From: Leptolinea sp964397625
GTDB taxonomy: Bacteria > Chloroflexota > Anaerolineae > Anaerolineales > Anaerolineaceae
DNA: 64,000 nt
Direction: 5' to 3'
NCBI GenBank assembly: GCA_964397625.1
Contig: CAYNJT010000004.1
Coordinates: 31,149 to 95,148, forward strand
Below the pieces are notes generated by a model, which saw only the letters and a list, made by a program, of their open reading frames with translations, was not told the origin of the DNA and did not search any database. Shown here piece after piece: positions 1-8,794 of the stretch (positions are counted from its first letter, which is position 1; every line of letters begins with the position of its first letter). A program made the position numbers and the translations under genes.

Positions 1-1945
1 GTGAACGCCAGGGCGTTGGTGAATTCATACAGAAAACCAGTAGTATCCGGAGCGTCAATACGCAAGACTGTGTATCGGCGGGACAGGCTGTTATCGATTT
101 CTATTTCAATAGGCAGTAATGGAGCCACANNNNNNNNNNNNNNNNNNNNNNNNNNNNNNNNNNNNNNNNNNNNNNNNNNNNNNNNNNNNNNNNNNNNNNN
201 NNNNNNNNNNNNNNNNNNNNNNNNNNNNNTGAACCATTGATTGAGCCGGCTTGTTGTTCGATGGGCTCGTAGGTAAACGCGTATCCATCAGATATGTCAA
301 ATCCGTGCACGAAAAGCAAACCGCAGATCACTGACAGTTCACCGGGGTAATCGTAAGCCACCACAGTCACCCGCCAGGTCTTATCATCAAGAGAGATTAC
401 TTCCACCACAACCGGTTCTTTTAAATTGACCTTCTGGGCCAAAACCGCGTGCCGGGCAATTTCATCCGGAGAAAACACCTCTATATAGGATATATCCATG
501 CGGGAAATATGCTGACGTACGATGGGTGATGGACTTTCGGGTGTTCTTTCATCTCCAATGTGTTTCAAAAAAATAGCGCGAACTGCTTTGCAATGTTCCT
601 GATAGCGTTCGACAAACGCATCTCCCGAAACAAAACCCAACCGGCGCGCCAGGATATGGATCGCGGCAGGATCCGAAGGGAGAGTGTAGGTCTGCCTGTA
701 ATCCATCATTTGAAGGTAATGTTCAATGGTGCGCAGAAAAATATAACCGTCATGCAGGATGCGCGCGTCGCTGGAGGAGAGCAAACCGGCCGCTCGTAAA
801 AACGACATGGCTTTCAACGTAGCCCGCGTGCGAATCTGAGGGCACTGGCGCAGGTTTACCAATTGCAGGTATTGAATGACAAACTCGATATCCCGAATGG
901 AACCGACCCCAAGTTTTACCTCACCCCACTGGCGGCCCTTCTCCCTCAAAATTTCTTCTGTGCGCTGTTTCATGGCAAAAACTTCCGCCCGTATTTGATC
1001 CGGTGGGAGATTGATGATATAGGGATAGGATTCGGTACGAAATTCCTCGCCGAGGGTCAGATCGCCTGCCACTGGGCGCATTTTTAGGAGCGCTTGTTTT
1101 TCCCAGAGACGGGCGTTTTTTTGCAGGTATTGCTTGAATCCATCCAGCGTGGGTATTAATGGACTGTCATTTCCCCAGGGGCGCAGGCGAAGATCAACAC
1201 GGTATAAAAAACCATTGGTGGTGGTGGAAGCAAGATAGTCGATCAACTTCTGGGCAAGTGGAATAAAGCGAGAGGGTTCCTCACGAACAAGAAACACCAG
1301 ATCGATATCAGAACTGTAATTCAATTCCCGCCCGCCCAATTTTCCCATGGCAAGCACCGAGAAACCCGCCACATGCGTGTTTGTCTGTGCAGATGCCAGG
1401 TTAAGACATGTTCTTATCAGCGCGATGGCTGTTCGCGAAAGCTGTGATACCACCGATGGCATGTCGTACAGGTCGAGGAAATCGCTCGCCCCGATTCGCA
1501 ACAATTCATCCTGTTGGTATTGTCGTAAGGCATCCTTCCTTTCAAGCTCGGTTTTCAAGGGTTTAACTGTATTTTCGGCTTCCTGCTGGATCTGTTCAAT
1601 TGTCTTACGCTGCGTCAATTTATGACGATCCAATAGGACATTAATCGACCGGGGATTTCGCAACAAAATTTCTGTTAAAAAATGGCTGGCAGAGAAAAGC
1701 ACAACAAGAATTTCAATTACCCTTTGGTTTTGTTTAAGCAGGGGAATGAGAGACGGGCCGTAGTTTTCAATAAAACGCTCAAAGTTGATTAATGAGCGGT
1801 CAGGGTCGGCTGCCGTTGAAAGAATGGATAAAAAGGCAGCTTGAATGCCATCAAAGCCAGGATTATGCGTTTGAATACGACGTAGAACAGACCGGGCTGT
1901 TTGCCTGTCGTCAAAAGGAATTGAATCCAGATCAGTCTCGACCAT
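1..1945 (-). CDS. glnE: GlnE-like glutamine synthetase adenylyltransferase with C-terminal ACT domains (partial)
   Basis: Predicted to add or remove AMP on glutamine synthetase. Residues about 190-260 hold the nucleotidyltransferase core: GKLGGRELNYSSDIDL at 201-216 with metal-binding D213 and D215, and VDLRLRPWG with D251. A helical GlnE/GlnD-type segment follows (GSIRDIEF near 348). Instead of running straight into a second transferase half, residues 512-560 read as an ACT domain (VTVVAYDYPGELSVICG). Beyond the gap, bases 128-3 on this strand, in a different frame relative to the 100 Ns, encode a second ACT-like segment (YTVLRIDAPDTTGFLYEF). Such ACT pairs are typical of GlnD. The gene runs off the left edge, so a second transferase half beyond it cannot be excluded. 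ATG 1945 lies 6 nt behind a TATAAT. Neighbours are amt and two glutamine synthetases. Confidence 0.85.
130..229. other. Assembly gap (100 N) inside the GlnE-like gene
   Basis: Exactly 100 Ns. The frame upstream ends cleanly at base 230 (572 codons). The downstream coding frame, recognised by its ACT-domain translation, needs a true gap length of 2 modulo 3. One hundred is 1 modulo 3, so the length is a placeholder. Confidence 0.98.
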
Positions 1946-1957
1946 AAAAAGATTATA
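1946..1957 (-). promoter_or_regulatory. -10 element placed for a leaderless glnE transcript
   Basis: On the minus strand TATAAT (1957-1952) is followed by six bases and then the ATG at 1945. A -10 at this distance puts the transcription start at or next to the A of ATG, and there is no Shine-Dalgarno sequence. The same arrangement precedes coaX and the HD-GYP gene. The -35 region is weak. Confidence 0.5.
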
Positions 1958-2080
1958 CCTGAGCGATTCCTCTCCCGACGATAAGAGAGACCAGAGTACC
2001 CAAACGGGTCAATTAATTAAAGTTGAATGGTTGATTACAGGTTAAAAAAGGGAAATATTCAACAGAAAACCTGTAAAAGA

Positions 2081-2125
2081 TTCTCCCTTCGGGTAATTTG
2101 AAATACAGTCACTCCTCCGTAAAAT
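2081..2125 (+). promoter_or_regulatory. Candidate nitrogen-regulator operator and -10 of the transporter gene
   Basis: A 7-2-7 inverted repeat, TTCTCCC-TT-CGGGTAA, occupies 2081-2096. Its centre (2088.5) is 31.5 bp upstream of a -10-like TAAAAT at 2120-2125. This puts the site near -43 of the inferred start. A fair -35 (TTGAAA, 2098-2103) is also present. It matches sites before amt, the permease and the second glutamine synthetase. Confidence 0.55.
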
Positions 2126-2157
2126 GCCTTCATATAACCTGACATGTTGAGGCACTC

Positions 2158-3459
2158 ATGATAACTTCCATCGTTATATTTGTAATCACATACGCCGTAA
2201 TCATCAGTGAGAAGTTTCCACGCCACTGGGTAGCTCTGATAGGGGGAGGCTTGTTGATCGCGACCGGAGTGCTTACGCCTATTGACGCGGTCAAATATAT
2301 AAACTGGGAAACTCTCGGACTACTTTCAGGTATGTTTATTCTGGTTTCCATTCTAAATGAAGCTGGTTTTTTCACCTGGTTGGCCATGGCAGCCATAAAG
2401 AAGGTAAATTACCAACCGGTGGCACTATTTGTGATCCTTGTTTTATTGGCCAGCGGACTCTCGATGTTCATGGATAGTATAACGGTCATGCTTTTCCTTT
2501 CTGCCTTGACCCTCCAACTGACCAGGTTATTGAAAATTGACCCAATACCTGTGATCATATCTGAAGTTTGCGCGGCGAATGTGGGAGGGGCGGCCACATT
2601 AATGGGTGATCCCCCCAACGTTATTCTGGGTACAACCCTGGGCTTTACATTCAATGACTTTGTTGTGAATACTGGCCCCATCAGTTTGTTAATTGCGCTC
2701 GCAATGCTGGCTTTCTTCTATTTAGGAAACCGAAAATCTTTGGCTCATGCGCGTGAGATGCTCACTCCGGAGACGATAGCTGAAATAGAAAGTCTGCACA
2801 ATGAAAAAATGCATGCTTACTTGTCACGAGTTGGCGTGATTGGTTTTGGGCTGGCAGTTTTTTTTCTGGTTTTTCACTTGCCACTGAGTAAACTGACTGG
2901 TTTGCCAATCAATGCGGCTACATCCGCTCTGTTCCCGGCAATTATGGCGCTGGTCATGTTGCGGCCTGGCGACGCTCGCACTGTGGTATTAAAGGTTGAT
3001 GGTGAAAGCATACTTTTCTTTGGTGGATTATTCCTGCTGATTGGTGGTTTGGAAAAGGTAGGAATATTCTCTTCAATGGCCACAATGCTGGCGGATAATG
3101 CCACCTCCAGAAATGGAATGGTCATGGCTTTGCACTGGTTTCCGGGGTTGGCCAGCGGCGTCCTAGACAATGTTCCGCTCGCGTTGGCTATGAGTTATGT
3201 GTTGGAAGACCTGGCTAAAATTCCGGGAATGCCTGCATTGGCTCTAATGGTCTGGGCATTGGCACTTGGTGTCGACTTCGGGGGAAATTTGACCCCTATC
3301 GGTGCTTCTGCCAATGTTGTCGCGTATGGTTTTATGGAAAAGAATTATGGGAAAGTTGGTTGGAAGAGATGGCTGATGATCGCCGTCCCGCCAACTTTGA
3401 TTGCCATGGCTATGGCATCCTTGATGGTAGTAGGAAAAGGAATGATTGGCTGGTACTAA
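2158..3459 (+). CDS. Ion-transporter (ArsB/NhaD/SLC13-like) superfamily permease
   Basis: A polytopic inner-membrane protein of 433 residues with about 11 predicted membrane segments. Two family signatures are visible: GDPPNVILG near residue 164, and GGNLTPIGASANVVA near 377, the paired hairpin-loop motifs of the ArsB/NhaD/citrate-transporter superfamily. The substrate cannot be read from the sequence; arsenite, Na+/H+ exchange and dicarboxylate are all possible. Its place between glnE and amt, with the same upstream operator as amt and glutamine synthetase, suggests a nitrogen-linked solute, for example a carbon-skeleton acid or counter-ion (inference). The ATG at 2158 has a modest GAGG upstream. 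A strong hairpin closes the unit at 3486-3523. Confidence 0.85.
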   Translation: MITSIVIFVITYAVIISEKFPRHWVALIGGGLLIATGVLTPIDAVKYINWETLGLLSGMFILVSILNEAGFFTWLAMAAIKKVNYQPVALFVILVLLASGLSMFMDSITVMLFLSALTLQLTRLLKIDPIPVIISEVCAANVGGAATLMGDPPNVILGTTLGFTFNDFVVNTGPISLLIALAMLAFFYLGNRKSLAHAREMLTPETIAEIESLHNEKMHAYLSRVGVIGFGLAVFFLVFHLPLSKLTGLPINAATSALFPAIMALVMLRPGDARTVVLKVDGESILFFGGLFLLIGGLEKVGIFSSMATMLADNATSRNGMVMALHWFPGLASGVLDNVPLALAMSYVLEDLAKIPGMPALALMVWALALGVDFGGNLTPIGASANVVAYGFMEKNYGKVGWKRWLMIAVPPTLIAMAMASLMVVGKGMIGWY

Positions 3460-3485
3460 TCCTTGCAGTGCCCCTTTTCCAGGCA

Positions 3486-3523
3486 TAAACAATAAAACTG
3501 TCTCCCGGCAGTTTTATTGTTTA
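3486..3523 (+). terminator. Hairpin terminator after the transporter gene
   Basis: A perfect 15-bp stem (3486-3500 with 3509-3523) around an 8-base loop. It is A/T-rich with Ts on the 3' side and starts 26 bp after the stop codon. There is no long pure T tract, so termination strength is uncertain. Confidence 0.6.
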
Positions 3524-3555
3524 AACAAACGTTGAATCTCTACGCACAGGAATTA

Positions 3556-3635
3556 TCACCCATATGGGGACCGTTTTATCGGAAATGGATGATCCATATG
3601 GGTACAAAATCTTGAATCATTGGAATTTTTATAAG
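3556..3635 (+). promoter_or_regulatory. Two candidate nitrogen-regulator operators and -10 of amt
   Basis: Site A is TCACCCA-TA-TGGGGAC (3556-3571) and site B is TGATCCA-TA-TGGGTAC (3590-3605). The centres are 34 bp apart. Site B's centre (3597.5) lies 32.5 bp before a -10-like TATAAG at 3630-3635. There is no good -35. A second possible -10 (TACAAT, 3681-3686, with TTGTTT 16 bp upstream) exists closer to the gene. Confidence 0.55.
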
Positions 3636-3717
3636 AAAAATTCCTCCATCTAGGTAGTTTGTTTTTAAGAACCCATTACGTACAATACGGCAAATATTTT
3701 TCAAAGGAGAGAGTGAT

Positions 3718-5031
3718 ATGAGCGGCATACTGAAAGTTCGTTATAAATGGCTGCGGGTTCTGTTATTTGGAGTCCTGCTAGCCGCCCTGTTTGTGCCTTC
3801 TCTTGTCGTTTTTGCGGATGATGGCGGTCCAACCGTGGAAAGCGTCACTGGGGCTGTTCAGAGTGTTTCAATGGATCTGAACACGTTGTGGTTATTTGTA
3901 GCAGCATTTCTGGTTTTCTTCATGCAGGCTGGTTTTGCCCTGGTGGAAACTGGTTTCACCCGCGCGAAAAACGTGGCGCATACCATGATGATGAATATGA
4001 TGGTTTTTTGTGTTGGTGCCATTGGTTACTGGGCAACCGGCTTTGCAATTCAATTCGGAGGTGTCAATTACACCTACCCTGAGATCAGTTCTTCCATACC
4101 AGCCTGGTCTTTTGCGCCGGTCACGCTAAGTAACTGGGTTGCCGACAAACTGGTATCACCTCTACTTATAGCCGGACAGAATGTTTTCGGTGCGGATGGT
4201 TTCTTCCTGAACGGATTAACTATAAGCAGCGGTATTCTCGTTTTCTTCCTGTTCCAGATGGTCTTTATGGATACGGCTGCCACCATCCCTACCGGTTCCA
4301 TGGCGGAACGTTTGAAATTCTCCGGGTTTGTATTAATGGGATTGTGGGTAAGCATGTTCATTTACCCTCTGGTGGGTAATTGGGTTTGGGGCGGCGGTTG
4401 GCTGGCCAACCTGGGTCGAAGTATTGGCTGGGGNNNNNNNNNNNNNNNNNNNNNNNNNNNNNNNNNNNNNNNNNNNNNNNNNNNNNNNNNNNNNNNNNNN
4501 NNNNNNNNNNNNNNNNNNNNNNNNNNNNNNNNNTGCGCCTTCGTGGATATCTGGGCGGCGGTTGTAATCGGTTTAATTGCCGGAGTATGGGTGTGTGTTG
4601 CTTCAGTACTACTCGAAAAGATGAAAATCGATGATCCCGTGGGAGCCGTTCCGGTCCACCTCTGTAACGGCTTTTGGGGCGTTCTGGCTGTCGGTATTTT
4701 CGCCAATGGCAACCCTGATACAGCGGCGTGGAACGGTATATCAACCCCGGTAACTGGCCTGCTATACGGGAATGGTTCACAATTCCTGGCTCAGGCAGCC
4801 GAAGCTATTACCGTGTTGGTGGTTGTTGGCGGTTTGACGTATGGATTTTTCAAAGTGGTTGCCGCGTTTGGCTTGCTGCGTGTTTCCGCAAAGGTCGAAT
4901 TGGAAGGGCTGGATCTTCCTGAAATGGGATCCCTCGGTTATCCCAAAGATTGGGAACCTTCCCCTTCGGCTTTAAAAGGTTTGAAGGAAGAATTGGGTAC
5001 TTCTTCAAGAGTTCCAGTTCCAGCGGATTAG
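3718..5031 (+). CDS. amt: Ammonium transporter Amt (interrupted by a gap)
   Basis: Ammonium channel of the Amt/MEP/Rh family in the cytoplasmic membrane. An N-terminal signal peptide (about residues 10-33, ending VVFADDGG) is followed by the family's first segments (FMQAGFALVETGFTRAKN) and, after the gap, IDDPVGAVPVH with the second pore histidine in VHLCNGFWG. The gap at 4434-4533 removes the segment with the first pore histidine and the FGWFGFN-type helix. From E. coli AmtB I would expect roughly 105-120 residues here, against 34 placeholder codons. AAGGAGAG 8-13 bases before ATG 3718 supports the start. Two inverted-repeat operators lie upstream. No glnK/PII gene is adjacent, which is unusual for amt. 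Confidence 0.95.
   Translation: MSGILKVRYKWLRVLLFGVLLAALFVPSLVVFADDGGPTVESVTGAVQSVSMDLNTLWLFVAAFLVFFMQAGFALVETGFTRAKNVAHTMMMNMMVFCVGAIGYWATGFAIQFGGVNYTYPEISSSIPAWSFAPVTLSNWVADKLVSPLLIAGQNVFGADGFFLNGLTISSGILVFFLFQMVFMDTAATIPTGSMAERLKFSGFVLMGLWVSMFIYPLVGNWVWGGGWLANLGRSIGWXXXXXXXXXXXXXXXXXXXXXXXXXXXXXXXXXXCAFVDIWAAVVIGLIAGVWVCVASVLLEKMKIDDPVGAVPVHLCNGFWGVLAVGIFANGNPDTAAWNGISTPVTGLLYGNGSQFLAQAAEAITVLVVVGGLTYGFFKVVAAFGLLRVSAKVELEGLDLPEMGSLGYPKDWEPSPSALKGLKEELGTSSRVPVPAD
4434..4533. other. Assembly gap (100 N) inside amt
   Basis: Exactly 100 Ns. The two sides stay in one frame only by chance. Comparison with the Amt family indicates several hundred bases are really missing, including the conserved central pore segments. 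Confidence 0.98.
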
Positions 5032-5047
5032 TTATAGAGAGAATAGG

Positions 5048-5086
5048 AAACGTGACCGTCCAAATTTTGGCCGGTCACGTTTATTT
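5048..5086 (+). terminator. Terminator after amt
   Basis: An 11-bp perfect stem (AAACGTGACCG at 5048-5058 with 5072-5082) with a 13-base loop, ending in TTT ATTT. It starts 16 bp after the amt stop. Confidence 0.75.
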
Positions 5087-5173
5087 ATCAGACGTGAGAA
5101 TGGTCATTAACTTTTAAGGTCTGCTCTTTCAATAAATCCGTGTGATTATGAGGCAAGATTCATGATTTACATA

Positions 5174-5292
5174 TAACCCATTTGGGGTACAACTATTCAG
5201 AATGATTGGCATTTTTCATTCAATTTGCTACTCAAAAACCGGAAATATACCCCTTTCAGGTACTGTGGGTCATACATTCCAATTTGTAGAAT
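5174..5292 (+). promoter_or_regulatory. Two candidate nitrogen-regulator operators and -10 of the permease gene
   Basis: Site C is TAACCCA-TT-TGGGGTA (5174-5189), the most symmetrical copy. Site D is ATACCCC-TT-TCAGGTA (5247-5262). Site D's centre (5254.5) is 32.5 bp before a -10-like TAGAAT (5287-5292). The expected -35 position (TGTGGG) is poor, as expected for an activated promoter. Confidence 0.55.
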
Positions 5293-5333
5293 AGTACAAA
5301 TAATCCCCCTTAGAAAATTAATTGGAGATTGGT

Positions 5334-6884
5334 ATGACTACTCCCTCGATCAAGAAAACCCTGGGATTGACCGGTGTTACAGTGAACGCGATGGCGTTAA
5401 TCGCCCCCGGCGCATTTCTATGGATGACGTTTCAATTGCAGGCTGCCAACGTGGATGCCGCTGGAAAAAGCACCGCAGGAGATATGTGGACAGGCATTGT
5501 TGTCGCGTTAATCGTTGCTTTTTTGACCGCTTTTTCGTTTTCTGAATTGGCCCGCAAATACCCGGATGCCGGAAGCGGAAGCGCTTATTATTTTGCTGAA
5601 AAAGCCTTCCTTGATCGGGGAAAAGCAAACCATCGACGATGGTCTCGCGTTGCGAAATTTATCACCGGTTGGGCAGCTCATCTCTTCTACTGGGTTTATC
5701 CGGGAGTTATGGTGGCATTTTTCGGAATATTGGTTTCTTATACTCTTAACCAATTTGGGTGGGATGTTACTGTTTGGGGGCAGATACTGCTTGTATGGAT
5801 GTTTGCCACTGTGGTTGGACTGGTGGCTGTACGTGGAATTATCGGGTCGACGACTGTTTCCATTGTTATCAATATTATTCAACTGACATCACTTGTGGTT
5901 TTTTCCATACTGGCGATTATGTTTCGTATGCAAAATCCATTGAATGTTGCTCCGTCTGAATGGTACCACCCTACGGCAACGTCAATCATTTTGCCACATA
6001 ACCTTTCCGGCATGTTATTTCAATCCACTATCGCCATTTTGATCCTGGTGGGATTTGAATCATCAACAGCTCTGGCTGCTGAAGCTAAAAACCCTAAAAG
6101 GGACATTCCACGCGGTGTTATTCTGTCACTGGTCATTCAAGGTTTGTTCGCCTATTTATTGGAATACTTTGCCGCGAATTACGCATTAAGTTCAAGACTG
6201 ACATCAACTGATGGCGCATTATCCGGCATTGCGGCTGCCGCGGCATCCAGCGCGCCGATAGGCGATATGGCCATTCAAATAGGTGACGCATTCCTTGGCG
6301 GCAATGGTTTCGCCTTTATGCTGGTCATTGCTGCTACCGTTGGTCTGGCAATACTAGGCACAACTCTGGCGGCTATGAATACTGCTGTGAGGATCAGTTT
6401 TGCCATGGCGCAAGATTCAGAATTGCCGGATGTTATGGGCTTACTGCATGAGAAATATGCCACGCCATCGGTGGCAGTCATTATTCTGGTCATTTTCACA
6501 GGCATTATAGGGACAATCGGTGTTTCAGGCGGGGTGACAGCATTAACTGGTATCACACTGGCATCCAACCTGGGTACATTTATCCTGTACGCGCTAATTT
6601 GTGGAATAACCTTTGTCGCGTTCGCCGGTACACCCGATTTTAATTCCATAAAACACGCGATTATTCCCTTGCTGGGATTTATCGCCAATACTGTGATGCT
6701 TCTTTCAATTTTTATTATTGGAATAATGACTGGAGGAACTACAACATCAGCTACGTATATCGCGCTCGGAATCTCGTTTATCTGGTTATTGGCCAGTTCG
6801 CTTTATTTCATCATCAATAGCGCGAAAAAGGGGAAACCCATCTTTTCAAGTTCTCAGAAAATTGTCAGTGAATCACGGAATTAG
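5334..6884 (+). CDS. APC-family amino acid permease
   Basis: A 516-residue transporter of the amino acid-polyamine-organocation superfamily with about 12 membrane segments. The N-terminus (LGLTGVTVNAMALIAPGAF) is the typical APC first helix with its broken Gly-rich segment, and GFESSTALAAEAKNPKRDIPR near residue 245 is the family's helix-6 region. It probably imports an amino acid, perhaps glutamate or glutamine, by proton or cation coupling; the substrate is not readable. I choose ATG 5334 because GGAG lies 6 bases upstream; a TTG 12 bases earlier would sit on that ribosome site. Two operator copies lie upstream, linking it to amt and glutamine synthetase. Its operon ends at the hairpin at 6900-6933. 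Confidence 0.9.
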   Translation: MTTPSIKKTLGLTGVTVNAMALIAPGAFLWMTFQLQAANVDAAGKSTAGDMWTGIVVALIVAFLTAFSFSELARKYPDAGSGSAYYFAEKAFLDRGKANHRRWSRVAKFITGWAAHLFYWVYPGVMVAFFGILVSYTLNQFGWDVTVWGQILLVWMFATVVGLVAVRGIIGSTTVSIVINIIQLTSLVVFSILAIMFRMQNPLNVAPSEWYHPTATSIILPHNLSGMLFQSTIAILILVGFESSTALAAEAKNPKRDIPRGVILSLVIQGLFAYLLEYFAANYALSSRLTSTDGALSGIAAAAASSAPIGDMAIQIGDAFLGGNGFAFMLVIAATVGLAILGTTLAAMNTAVRISFAMAQDSELPDVMGLLHEKYATPSVAVIILVIFTGIIGTIGVSGGVTALTGITLASNLGTFILYALICGITFVAFAGTPDFNSIKHAIIPLLGFIANTVMLLSIFIIGIMTGGTTTSATYIALGISFIWLLASSLYFIINSAKKGKPIFSSSQKIVSESRN

Positions 6885-6899
6885 ATTGGCAATCTGTGT

Positions 6900-6933
6900 T
6901 GAGGGAAGAGATAGGGCGCTATCTCTTCCCTCA
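6900..6933 (+). terminator. Strong hairpin between permease and phosphatase genes
   Basis: A 15-bp perfect stem (6900-6914 with 6919-6933) with loop GGCG. Only a short pyrimidine run follows (TTCTTTC), so it may be a weak terminator or a processing hairpin. It ends 8 bp before the ribosome site of the next gene, and I see no promoter in between. Confidence 0.55.
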
Positions 6934-6956
6934 TTCTTTCAGGAGACAATTCGCTA

Positions 6957-7772
6957 ATGCGATGTATACCAGAAATAATCAGCAGTGGTATGAGTGTAGT
7001 CGGATTAATTCGTGAGGATAATCAGGATTCAATCCATATTCATGATGAAAAATGTGATCCCGCAAAGGGTTTAATATTTGGCGTTGCCGATGGAATGGGT
7101 GGGTATTCCCTTGGTGGGCTGGCCAGCCAGATGGCGCTGGACCTGGTTGTTGGAGCGTTACTGGAGAGAAATATTCCACAACCGGAAGCGATTAAGACCG
7201 GAATAGACAGAGCCAATCTGCAAGTCTATAACACGGCTGTCCAGAAAGGTGTTGGGAGGATGGGGACGACAATTACTGTTGCTTATATACTTGGCGAAAC
7301 CCTGCACCTTGGTCATGTTGGCGACAGCCGGGCGTACCTGGTGCGCAATGGAAAAGCGGAATGCCTTACTGTGGATCACACTCAAGTTGGAGAGATGGTA
7401 CGGGCGAAGATTCTGAAACCCAATCGAATACGCACTCATTCGCAGCGCTCCATCCTCACTCGCGCTGTGGGGATATCTCTATTTGTAAAGCCGCACATTA
7501 CCAGCTGCCGGCTTTTGCCTGGCGACCGGATCATACTTTGTTCTGATGGGGTTTGGTCGGTTATCGAAGATGAAGAATTCGCCCGTGTGGCTGAACAACA
7601 TCCTGTGGAACAGGTCAGTCAGGTTCTGATTGATCTCGCGATGGAACGCGAATCGGATGATAACGCTTCAGTCGTTGCCTTTGAGATCAAAGGATTTCAC
7701 CCGGCATCCACATTAACCGAAGGTGTAAAAAGCCCTGCCTGGCTTTACAAAATAAGGAATATGACGCGATGA
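6957..7772 (+). CDS. PP2C-family Ser/Thr protein phosphatase
   Basis: A soluble metal-dependent protein phosphatase of 271 residues. All PP2C signature motifs are present in order: REDNQDS near residue 20, GVADGMGG near 42, GHVGDSRAYL near 119, LCSDGVW near 195 and DNASVV near 231; the aspartates bind two metal ions. It should remove phosphate from targets of the kinase encoded immediately downstream, whose start overlaps this stop codon by 4 bp (ATGA), indicating translational coupling. AGGAGA lies 11 bases before ATG 6957. Being in one apparent operon with a glutamine synthetase gene hints that nitrogen enzymes or regulators are substrates (inference). Confidence 0.93.
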   Translation: MRCIPEIISSGMSVVGLIREDNQDSIHIHDEKCDPAKGLIFGVADGMGGYSLGGLASQMALDLVVGALLERNIPQPEAIKTGIDRANLQVYNTAVQKGVGRMGTTITVAYILGETLHLGHVGDSRAYLVRNGKAECLTVDHTQVGEMVRAKILKPNRIRTHSQRSILTRAVGISLFVKPHITSCRLLPGDRIILCSDGVWSVIEDEEFARVAEQHPVEQVSQVLIDLAMERESDDNASVVAFEIKGFHPASTLTEGVKSPAWLYKIRNMTR

Positions 7773-8773
7773 ATGCCTATGCTATAATTTCTGACAACAT
7801 GCCTCAGATTGGCGACCTATTCGACCGCTATCAGATCCAGACGCATATGGCTCAGGGTGGAATGAGTGATGTTTATCGTGCCTATGATCTGGTGAATCGT
7901 CGGGAAGTCGTCATAAAAGTTCCAGATCAATCCATGCTGGGTGATCCGGCTCAATATGAGCGATTCCAACGCGAATTGGAAGTGATCAATACACTCAATC
8001 ATCCGGCTGTGTTGAAGGGATTGGGTTCAGGAAAATACAACAAGGTGCCTTATCTGGTTACCGAGTATGTGGACGGAAAATCGCTGCGCGCGCTTATTGA
8101 TACAGCAGGTTCGTTTCCGGAAGACCAGGCAATACAGATAGTGAGAAAGATCGCCGAGGGAATGGCTTATTGCCATGAGAATAAGGTAATTCATCGCGAC
8201 CTCAAACCAGAGAATATTCTGGTCAGTACCGACGGCCAACCAATCATTATGGATTTTGGCCTCGCGTTGACGAAAAGCGCCCACCGGGTAACGTATTCTA
8301 ACTTAAGCGCAACCATGGGCACCCCTGACTATATGTCACCCGAGCAAATCGACGGCCAGAGGGGAGATCGCCGTACGGATATTTACGCTCTTGGGATCAT
8401 CTTATTTGAACTACTTGCCGGTAATCCACCGTTTTCCGGCGATTCAAATATGGCCGTAATGTCTCAGCATCTTAATAACACTGCACCCCGGCTGGATAAA
8501 CTTAAACCATCGATATCACCGCAACTGGCGGCAATTGTGGCAAGGTGCCTGCAAAAGGATCCGGACGCGCGCTACCAGACCATGAATGAATTGATTACAG
8601 ATCTAAATAACCCGCAAAGTGTCGATCTCCAAATTCTCGATCGAAAAGAGAAACGTTTGTCGACGGGGCTTTCACTGGCTCAGTTGCAGGTCATTCGTTC
8701 GATTGTGATAGCTCTGATAATTCTCGCCGGTCTGGTCGCGCTGGCAATGGTTTTACAGAATCTTCGTCCATAG
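7769..8773 (+). CDS. Membrane-anchored Ser/Thr protein kinase (PknB-like, no PASTA)
   Basis: A Hanks-type kinase of 334 residues. Visible are the glycine loop (AQGGMSDVYRA, 28-38), ATP-binding K50, the catalytic HRDLKPENIL (142-151, base D144), DFG at 162-164, and GTPDYMSPEQ of the activation segment. A single membrane helix (about 307-327) ends the protein with only a short tail, so it lacks the extracellular PASTA or sensor domain of typical PknB. It overlaps the phosphatase gene by 4 bp and precedes a glutamine synthetase gene by 21 bp. A TATAAT inside the first codons (7782-7787), 11 bases before Met11, could give a second, shorter start; the kinase fold is intact from either. Confidence 0.93.
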   Translation: MNAYAIISDNMPQIGDLFDRYQIQTHMAQGGMSDVYRAYDLVNRREVVIKVPDQSMLGDPAQYERFQRELEVINTLNHPAVLKGLGSGKYNKVPYLVTEYVDGKSLRALIDTAGSFPEDQAIQIVRKIAEGMAYCHENKVIHRDLKPENILVSTDGQPIIMDFGLALTKSAHRVTYSNLSATMGTPDYMSPEQIDGQRGDRRTDIYALGIILFELLAGNPPFSGDSNMAVMSQHLNNTAPRLDKLKPSISPQLAAIVARCLQKDPDARYQTMNELITDLNNPQSVDLQILDRKEKRLSTGLSLAQLQVIRSIVIALIILAGLVALAMVLQNLRP

Positions 8774-8794
8774 ATCAGTTAATCAAGAAATCCT

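Noticed and set aside
3556..3605. CCATATGGG repeats as restriction-site or assembly artefact
   Set aside because: Similar but not identical copies occur at three other promoters with the same spacing to a -10, which an artefact would not produce.
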